Assembly (NCBI GenBank): GCA_013152475.1 | Contig: JAADGH010000215.1 | Coordinates: 1-40,474 of the forward strand | Direction: 5' to 3' | Length of the DNA: 40,474 nt | DNA from: Planctomycetota bacterium | Lineage (GTDB): Bacteria > Planctomycetota > Brocadiia > JAADGH01 | Part shown: piece by piece, positions 35,701-40,474 of the stretch | Layout: each line of letters starts with the position of its first letter | Numbering within the stretch: the stretch's first letter is position 1 | Position numbers and translations under genes: made by a program | The notes under the pieces: model-generated | What the model was told of the DNA's origin: nothing | Seen by the model: the letters and a program-made list of their open reading frames with translations, nothing else | Databases searched by the model: none

Positions 35701-38443
35701 CGTAGGCACAAACGGACGGCGCCCCGTGCCGCTCCGTCAGCGCCAAGGCCACATCCCCCGTGTGCCAGTCGGATGTGGCGCGCGGGGCGCCAACAACCAC
35801 ACCATGCCATTCCTCCTGATTTCCCCGTTTCATGTGGAGGCATGGGCGTATCTCCCGGGGCGGGGCCGCATCCCGACCAAACACCTTCTCCCAGTGGATC
35901 TCTTTCCCGCGCTTCTCCTTGCTGCCCGCCCATCGCACAGCGCGGACCAGCAGATGCTCCATGCCCGGCGTGAGGTCCGGGTGTGGCCCGAAAAGCGCCA
36001 CCCGCCCTTTGCCAAACGTGCTGGCGATGATGGCCCCCCGCCCCCGCATGGTCCCCTCGGGCGCCTTGTTCTTTCGAAACTCCGACACATAGTTCGCCAG
36101 AGGCACAGGCACGCCCAAGCCGCCAAACGCAATGGGTGAAAAGACAGGACCGTTCGTATAGAACAGCCAGAGCGGATCGTGAGGACCCACCGTATCGAGC
36201 ACGGCGGTCCCTGTTCCGCGGTTCCAGTACTTTGTATCCGTCCGCGCCGCCACCATCCTGATTGGTTTGCACCAGTTCCAACTGATGGCGGCCATGTATC
36301 CCCCGGCGCATATGCCAACATAGCCCTTGCCCTTTTGCACTGCGCCCCTGATCCTCTCACATCCCGCCTTGCCGATAATCTCCGCCTGGCGGCTCGACCC
36401 GCCGGGGAAGAGGAAGACGTCCACCCCCTTACACAGCTTCTCGTTCACGTCACTTGCGAGAAACCATATCGCATCGATATCTGATACCGAACTCAATGCC
36501 TCAATCGTCTTGCGCACGGAACGCTGGCTGGCCTTTTCGCCGGCAAAAATGCCGACGCGAATGGCCGACTCATCGGGGGAAACAGTCAGGACCTCCGGCG
36601 GCGCCACCTTCGGCAGGCGCATCCGCCGGCACGGCGTCAGGAGATAGTCCCGTACCTGCGCCGCGTCAAATCCACGCGTCAAGACCGCTGTCAGATGCTG
36701 GCGCGTGACCTCCTGCACCCCATACCGATGCAGTGCATCCTTGTCGTTCGGGCGAAGGCGGCCCCTCGGCAGGCAATAGGAATCCAGATAAACGGGATAC
36801 CACCCAAACTTGAAATAGACACAGGAATGCGATTTCGTTTTCCCCTTTTGCGGCGATTGCCACCGCCGCGCCGCAGGGTCATAGTATCCTGGCCACACAT
36901 GGTTCACCGCCTTTTGCCGCGACGGTTCCCGAAAGTATCGCTGCGGCGCGATGCCCAGGGCGCTGTACATCGCCGTGCAGAGCAAGGTGTGGTCGCTGCA
37001 GTTGCCGTAGAAATTGCCGGTCTTCTCATAGAGCTTCAGCACGGCGTTGGCGCTGTTCATTGTACCGTAGAAGACATCTCTCCCGCCGAGCTTCAGCCAC
37101 TTGTCGATTCCCTTCTTTGCCTCTTCGGCTGCTTCTTCATACGTCTCCTTCTTCAGGATGCCCCGGTCACAGCGACGCTTCATCTCCTCGAGCTTCACGC
37201 GATAGTGCTGGACCGACCGCGCCCACTTGTCGATCTTCTCCGCCGTGACGGAGAGGTCGGCATCGACCAGCTTGTTCTCCTCCGCCATCTTGCGCAACCG
37301 CCGAAGGTTCTCCGGACGAAGGCTGATCCACTGATACTCCTCCAGCGTCGGGCGCTTTCCAGGACGAAATATGGGGAAGTACCGAACGCCCACACGCTCC
37401 GCGCCTTGCATCGCCCAGGTCAATTGCGCCTCCAACGGGTAATCCGCCAGCGTGGTCTTCAGGCCGCGCGCTTTTTGCCACGCGACGATGTCGCGCGCGA
37501 TGCGATAGACATCCGCCGTGTCCTTCCGGGCCTGCTTGCGCACATCCCCATCGCCGACGTACCAGTAGATCGCCCGTGAAATCGCCAGGGCGAGGGCCGT
37601 CAGATCGTCCCGCCCTACATCACAGTCGAGGCAAAGGTAAAACAGGCTGCGGGCATACGGCAGGCAGTAGTGCTCCGGCCTGGCACCGGGACATGCCACA
37701 AACGCGTAATTTGACGTGTGCCGGGCCCGTCCCTTTCCCTTGACGACCGTAAAGGCCCGCACGCTGATGATTGGCTTCACCTCTTGGCCGCCGGAGAGAA
37801 GCGCGAGCGGCAGGCTGATCTCAAGAACGTTCCCGTACCGGATTGTCGTCTGGTCTCCGATGTTGCGGGCGTGGCTCTCCTGAACCGGCTGGGCCTGCTG
37901 CATGACCGCCAGCGTGCCCCCCTTGACCGTAATCCGCCAGTCGAGGGCCGGATGGTCGATCAGGTCGATGTCGAATCCAACGTCGTTTCCGCCCGTGGAC
38001 AGGAAGCCGGCCCGTTCGGTTCGCACGAGAAGATACAGCGTCTCGCCGTCGGCGTATGCTTTGAAGAGACCCAGGGCCGCATCACGCTCACAAACGAACG
38101 CCGACGGTTCGGGAATCTCGGCCGCCTCTATCCCCGCCCAATCCTCGGCGTCGCCATCCACATGGATCGCCGTTTTCTTCTCCGTCTTCGGAACGGGACG
38201 GCAGATGATCTCCATCCCCTTCTGCACGTCCGGGTCCCTGGACCGCGCAAGGTCCAGCACCCGGCGCAACGCCCTTTGCCCTTCTTCTTTTACAAGGAGA
38301 CCACAGATCGTCGCATCGCTCCGGAGCGCCCGGGCCAGAAGGGGGGCCTTCTTCGCAAGCGGCTCCAGCGCATCGGCGCAAAGGAAGCGGGCGAAGAGAA
38401 CGGTAAGAATACAGACCGCAAGTAGGGCTCGTCGCCTGGGCAT
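32762..38443 (-). CDS. giant exported multidomain protein: CBM9-like, transglutaminase-like, BPL_N-type amidotransferase-like, M14 carboxypeptidase
   Basis: A 1893-residue exported protein (signal peptide 1-24). Domains in order: CBM9/DOMON-like beta sandwich (~92-245); helical linker (~280-465); transglutaminase-like core (~470-560) with GNCSDHT (Cys482), NHVW (His515) and probably Asp554; class I amidotransferase fold like biotin-ligase BPL_N (~627-840) with GICAGGY (Cys712) and GPHPD (His821, Asp823); a domain perhaps related to N-formylglutamate amidohydrolases (~875-985); a jelly-roll CBM-like domain (~1117-1268); a second amidotransferase-like fold (~1278-1605) interrupted by a beta insert; and an M14 metallocarboxypeptidase (~1612-1893). 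The M14 zinc ligands are His1665, Glu1668 (HGAE) and His1782; DINRN is at 1721-1725 and the catalytic Glu1858 is in LLELPG. All key residues appear intact. ATG 38443 begins the signal peptide, with a weak ribosome site. It probably degrades or remodels an external peptide or peptidoglycan polymer; the domain boundaries are my estimate. Confidence 0.85.
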   Translation of the reverse strand: MPRRRALLAVCILTVLFARFLCADALEPLAKKAPLLARALRSDATICGLLVKEEGQRALRRVLDLARSRDPDVQKGMEIICRPVPKTEKKTAIHVDGDAEDWAGIEAAEIPEPSAFVCERDAALGLFKAYADGETLYLLVRTERAGFLSTGGNDVGFDIDLIDHPALDWRITVKGGTLAVMQQAQPVQESHARNIGDQTTIRYGNVLEISLPLALLSGGQEVKPIISVRAFTVVKGKGRARHTSNYAFVACPGARPEHYCLPYARSLFYLCLDCDVGRDDLTALALAISRAIYWYVGDGDVRKQARKDTADVYRIARDIVAWQKARGLKTTLADYPLEAQLTWAMQGAERVGVRYFPIFRPGKRPTLEEYQWISLRPENLRRLRKMAEENKLVDADLSVTAEKIDKWARSVQHYRVKLEEMKRRCDRGILKKETYEEAAEEAKKGIDKWLKLGGRDVFYGTMNSANAVLKLYEKTGNFYGNCSDHTLLCTAMYSALGIAPQRYFREPSRQKAVNHVWPGYYDPAARRWQSPQKGKTKSHSCVYFKFGWYPVYLDSYCLPRGRLRPNDKDALHRYGVQEVTRQHLTAVLTRGFDAAQVRDYLLTPCRRMRLPKVAPPEVLTVSPDESAIRVGIFAGEKASQRSVRKTIEALSSVSDIDAIWFLASDVNEKLCKGVDVFLFPGGSSRQAEIIGKAGCERIRGAVQKGKGYVGICAGGYMAAISWNWCKPIRMVAARTDTKYWNRGTGTAVLDTVGPHDPLWLFYTNGPVFSPIAFGGLGVPVPLANYVSEFRKNKAPEGTMRGRGAIIASTFGKGRVALFGPHPDLTPGMEHLLVRAVRWAGSKEKRGKEIHWEKVFGRDAAPPREIRPCLHMKRGNQEEWHGVVVGAPRATSDWHTGDVALALTERHGAPSVCAYGMQSMYVGHAFDVSWPSERIYSYWRMSEQRTYTADARRVYDAYQKALFDVGGAHGAPLNLYVELRGHSLRAGEKSKKPVYRQVVEACAVGFSEKEVQRLKQVYGRLMDKISPKIKAPIYFSNLPDDRTYEVEGRKVEFEYSTRDLEETGAMRPARAKRALLLALPRGARFEGGERRKYVDVIGGLLVEAGKMARDAPANRSEGNLLRNGGMERDIAADWLKRTPHDEKRKLSRTDEVAHRGKWSLQIANTSDVHSRWRQGSDGSIGVKPGTALALTGWVRSSIRGNGRALLTLLTLSEGNRILSVVSTRPVRGKSDWTLCRQEIDVPPAATHCAVYLELRGKGQAWFDDVALEARPDARKKKRDIVLATDLPEDDPMRRSIRALCPGRVETVAPAKLSSHLAGKAFALVLLRAGVKGSGLVYSALKDFARRGGTVVMDLGSYGESSKLKVDRRRFAGLPQAQAVFAGRGGAHRVYVYCADDVRSDGTIYLEAGGRVAGRWRLDAARRIKGEETVARVFVTTPVKIKKGDTIRLAASPAGGECCAVDRLEIVPTRGKAVVIQAEDMKVSGYSVGTNIASLGKGIKTKRSAIGERVLRIETENDVTRGFHAGDRVPWFGGEFDQGLSPKVMKGVRVLAKSESGGAKLIEENMGKGRIIAMDLLGVDEPALGRPGAYNKYVFLSNVVGRGVRWGEFVPKKLSYAGFVGKMKTLAETYQGITLKEEGPASGGFRIYSLNIGDTSRPTFFIYAVTHGAEWEPGYGLLSLAKRIAASPSACGLDLDRYAFKFIPILNPWGYEKRSRKNANGVDINRNSSYCWESYTRKEPGKGADAYDDSSWKWKGPAPFSEAEAQTYRKIVDTGNIQCLIDVHCTAHFLGLPTTSGPENDAKAAALRRIFRRNFAGRYVAEVPVVPGIVQYRLGPMMWMGETPCLLQYSAKDRYGVLLELPGCYSATYGTVMQTDIVATACMAAIEAYGGLRAE

Positions 38444-38494
38444 GCGTGTCGCCCAACAAGAATTCAGGGGGCAAAAACGTCTCACGTGAAGGGA

Positions 38495-38523
38495 AAGATA
38501 CCACGCCTTGGCGGGCCGTGCAA
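38495..38523 (-). promoter_or_regulatory. weak candidate promoter of the 1893-residue protein gene
   Basis: TTGCAC (38523-38518) and TATCTT (38500-38495), 17 bases apart on the minus strand, are only a partial match to the sigma70 consensus. The 246-base gap 38444-38689 also holds GGCCCGTT/AACGGGGCC-type stems that could end the upstream transcript, without a T-run. Confidence 0.25.
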
Positions 38524-38689
38524 TCAAAATCACTCGGGCAATCGGGGCCGCATGGGGAAGTACCGGACGGGGAGGATATCGATCGTGGTCGGCCCGGCGG
38601 GGCCCCGTTTCGGCTCGGAGAAGAACGGGCCGTCTCGATCCGGCCGGTCCGCACAGGCGCAGGAGATCATGCCGAACCTTTCGCAGGAC

Positions 38690-39241
38690 CTACGGAGGTG
38701 GCACACCGCCTTTTCTTCTTCTTTTTCTCTTTCCCGCACCGGGCGGCACCTTCCCGGTGGCCGCCTTGATCTCCTGGTACGCGCTGATGTCCGAGTAGGA
38801 CAGCGTCACGCGGTCACGCAGGTCCATGATGTTATACTCGAACTTCAATCCCATGACCCGCTCGGAGTCGACCCACAGCGTTTCCATCGGGTCTTCCTTC
38901 GTAGGCTCCCCATACTTCCTAACCAACCCCGCCTTGATCCGCTTGAGCGTATAGCCTGGCTGAAACACCATGATGATGCTGGCCAGTTTTTCCTTCCAGA
39001 ACACGAAAAGCAATCCCTGGATCTCATTGCCCCCAACATCGCAAACCATGATCCGGATGTCCGCCGATGCCTCATGGGTATACACCGGCGTAATCTTTCG
39101 CTCAAGGAGCTTTCGGGGCATGCCGAGCTTGAACTGCTTGTAGCGGTCCGGCAGCGGCTTCACCTTCGATTTCTGCTTATCCTGCCCCTGTGCGCAGACC
39201 AGAAAAGAAAACAGCGCGACGACGATCAGGACCCGTTGCAT
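38690..39241 (-). CDS. small exported protein of unknown function
   Basis: A 183-residue protein with signal peptide MQRVLIVVALFSFLVCAQG-QD. The mature part starts YKQFKLGMPRKLLERKI, a short motif seen in several periplasmic proteins where a helix precedes a beta sheet. It continues with alternating strands (LLFVFWKEKLASIIMVF) and YGEPTKED, and ends in a strongly basic tail (GKRKRRRKGG). No family is recognised. ATG 39241 has GGGAGA about 7 bases upstream. It lies between the TPR-like protein and the giant enzyme, all on the same strand. Confidence 0.75.
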   Translation of the reverse strand: MQRVLIVVALFSFLVCAQGQDKQKSKVKPLPDRYKQFKLGMPRKLLERKITPVYTHEASADIRIMVCDVGGNEIQGLLFVFWKEKLASIIMVFQPGYTLKRIKAGLVRKYGEPTKEDPMETLWVDSERVMGLKFEYNIMDLRDRVTLSYSDISAYQEIKAATGKVPPGAGKRKRRRKGGVPPP

Positions 39242-39356
39242 GAGACCGATCTCCCGTGGAAATGCACTCCTCCGTCTCCCTCCCGGATATACCCCACGCG
39301 AGGCGGAAAGGTTTCACGAAATCTCCGGACGGAACCCATTCCGACTGGTCGGCCCC

Positions 39357-40097
39357 CTAACGGAGCTTCTGCCGAATGAGGTCCATGCGGAAGCGCTGGC
39401 CCAGCGCCCCATTGCGGCCACGCATCGCCATCGCTTCGTCGTAAGTAATCGCCGTCGGGATACGCCGATAGGTCTCGATGGCCAGGTCGATCTCGCCCTG
39501 CTCCTGATACAGCCTGGCGATGAGTTCGAGCAGTCGTGCCTTCCGCTGCGGTGTCTCCGCTGTCTTGAGCACATCCTCAAGCACCTTCAGTGCCATCAGC
39601 GGCTCACCGGTGTCGCGGTATGTAGCGACGATGTAGTTCTCGGCCAGTTGATCATACGGAGGCGCGACCTCCTTGTAGGCTGCCACCGCCCCCTTGATGT
39701 CGTTGATCTGCTGCCGCAGGATATTGCCGATGGACAGATGCGCCGCCGAAACCGCTGTCGCGTCGGGAGATGCCTCGACGACCTTGCGCAGCACATCGAT
39801 GGCCTCCGCCGCCTCGCCCTGCTGAACGAGCAGCTCGGCGGTATCAAACCGGGCGCGGTCGACCACGTTAGCCTGATTCGGCTTCACAACGGTCCTCGCG
39901 CCCCGCCCGAAGACCCTGGGAAAGCGCCGGCCGTCCCGTCCGCCGGCCCCTTCCACGATCCCCTTCCCGTCGCGGATCACGATGCGCCGTTCCGCTGGTT
40001 GATCGCCCTTCTCCTTCTCCTGAGAGAGCAGCCAGGGGGCGTAACCCAGCAGGACTGCTGCGCAGAGCACACGGTAGGCAGCGTTCATCGTTTTCAT
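39357..40097 (-). CDS. exported TPR-like protein
   Basis: A 246-residue protein with a signal peptide (hydrophobic stretch AAYRVLCAAVLLGYAPWLLS-QE). A low-complexity Gly/Arg segment (~35-70) precedes about four helical repeats of TPR type (for example RARFDTAELLVQQGEAAEAI, then AAHLSIGNILRQQINDIKGA and LIARLYQEQGEIDLAIETYR). TPR domains serve as protein-protein scaffolds, and this one would act outside the cytoplasm. A GAGGG lies directly before ATG 40097. The second ATG at 40088 is an equally credible start by spacing, and the signal peptide survives either way. A good promoter lies about 30 bases upstream. Confidence 0.8.
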   Translation of the reverse strand: MKTMNAAYRVLCAAVLLGYAPWLLSQEKEKGDQPAERRIVIRDGKGIVEGAGGRDGRRFPRVFGRGARTVVKPNQANVVDRARFDTAELLVQQGEAAEAIDVLRKVVEASPDATAVSAAHLSIGNILRQQINDIKGAVAAYKEVAPPYDQLAENYIVATYRDTGEPLMALKVLEDVLKTAETPQRKARLLELIARLYQEQGEIDLAIETYRRIPTAITYDEAMAMRGRNGALGQRFRMDLIRQKLR

Positions 40098-40125
40098 TCC
40101 CTCTGTCGGCTGTGGCTCCCCTCAC

Positions 40126-40154
40126 ATCATAGCATTTCGCACCGCCGATGTGAA
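40126..40154 (-). promoter_or_regulatory. predicted sigma70-type promoter of the TPR-like gene
   Basis: On the minus strand, TTCACA (40154-40149, 5 of 6) and TATGAT (40131-40126, 5 of 6) are spaced by exactly 17 bases, with a start near 40119 and a short leader of about 22-31 bases. Confidence 0.6.
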
Positions 40155-40196
40155 CCCCCTCTTCGGACTCAGTCCTCAGCACTCCCCTTGTGCGTC

Positions 40197-40217
40197 AAGT
40201 GTAATGGACCTACACTT
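40197..40217. repeat. 7-bp inverted repeat AAGTGTA/TACACTT
   Basis: AAGTGTA (40197-40203) and TACACTT (40211-40217) are perfect reverse complements with a 7-base gap, located about 45 bases upstream of the TPR-gene -35. It could be an upstream regulator site. No terminator-like T-run follows it on either strand. Confidence 0.35.
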
Positions 40218-40340
40218 TAGTGCAAGTGATTTCCGCCCTCATTTTTCACATTTGCGATGTTCACAGTGCATTTCGACGTGGGCGAATGCTGCACGGGGAC
40301 ATGAACCAAGCGGCGAAGCCCCCGGAAGCCCCTTCTCTTC

Positions 40341-40367
40341 TCTGCGCCTTTGCGCCTCTGCGTGAGG
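40341..40367. repeat. intergenic CGCAGAGG/CGCAAAGG short tandem element
   Basis: TCTGCGCCT, TTGCGCCT and CTGCGTGAGG follow each other with an 8-9-base period just downstream of the partial gene at the right edge. On the minus strand this reads as GCAGAGGCGCAAAGGCGCAGA. The same kind of string is a widespread intergenic repeat in cyanobacteria and many environmental genomes (recalled, not searched). Confidence 0.5.
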
Positions 40368-40374
40368 CCAACCG

Positions 40375-40474
40375 CTATTTCGCCTTCACGTCCAGCACAA
40401 TCCGCTGCGAGTTGCAGCCGACTTTGGGGATGTCGGCGTAGACGAGGAAGCAGTGCTTGCCCGCGTCCTTCGCG
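40375..40474 (-). CDS. 3' end of an unidentified gene (partial)
   Basis: The minus strand is open from the window edge to TAG at 40377-40375, encoding at least 32 residues including AGKHCFLVYADIP and SQRIVLDVKAK. The alternating hydrophobic pattern looks like the last strands of a beta-sandwich domain, as at the end of exported proteins with Ig-like or CBM-like modules. The frame is broken by the window end, so the family is unknown. Confidence 0.6.
   Translation of the reverse strand, partial: AKDAGKHCFLVYADIPKVGCNSQRIVLDVKAK

Overview
This window looks like a chromosomal segment of an uncultured, GC-rich, Gram-negative bacterium. The waaA (Kdo transferase), O-antigen ligase-like and RND efflux genes imply an LPS-type outer membrane. 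A DUF1559-type prepilin with an H-x9-DG motif, a SnoaL/lipocalin-like protein next to an Arg/Pro-rich surface protein, and long multidomain exported proteins resemble planctomycetes and their relatives (Planctomycetota, Lentisphaerota, Hydrogenedentota). That placement is inferred from gene style, not from a marker phylogeny. An Rnf-type module and formate-tetrahydrofolate ligase fit an anaerobic or one-carbon-using lifestyle. No tRNA, rRNA, CRISPR array or insertion sequence was recognised.

The layout is two blocks that converge near 16.6-16.8 kb. Everything from 1 to 16573 is on the + strand, and everything from 16768 to the right edge is on the - strand. Block 1 opens with a small catabolic-looking run (1-2522): the tail of an unknown gene, a BNR/sialidase-like protein, a uroporphyrinogen-decarboxylase-family protein, and a small frame that looks like an FAD-dependent oxidoreductase missing its whole middle. 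A leader with a good sigma70-type promoter then precedes an RND efflux adaptor and transporter pair (2985-7969) with no outer-membrane channel gene. It is followed by six consecutive genes for exported or lipid-anchored proteins (8051-13783). These include a signal-peptide protein with three tandem C2H2/C2HC-type zinc fingers and a secreted protein with RGG, RS and RPGLKPG repeats. The block ends with a coupled pair: a six-helix potassium-channel-like protein and a UspA-UspA-DUF389 membrane protein.

Block 2, read from right to left, begins with the tail of an unknown gene, a TPR-like exported protein, a small exported protein and a 1893-residue exported multidomain enzyme. That enzyme has a CBM9-like domain, a transglutaminase-like domain, a BPL_N-type glutamine-amidotransferase-like domain, further domains, and an M14 metallocarboxypeptidase at the C terminus. 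Next come fhs with its own promoter and terminator, a small exported protein, then a tight run secA-waaA-metK-ahcY-DUF1015. After it come a separately promoted prepilin, an O-antigen-ligase-like gene, and an isolated rnfE-rnfA-rnfB set with its own promoter but without rnfC, rnfD or rnfG.

The pieces that seem to work together are metK and ahcY (SAM supply and recycling), the RND adaptor and transporter, rnfEAB, and the channel with DUF389. The likeliest places for undescribed biology are the 8.0-13.8 kb exported cluster and the 1893-residue enzyme.
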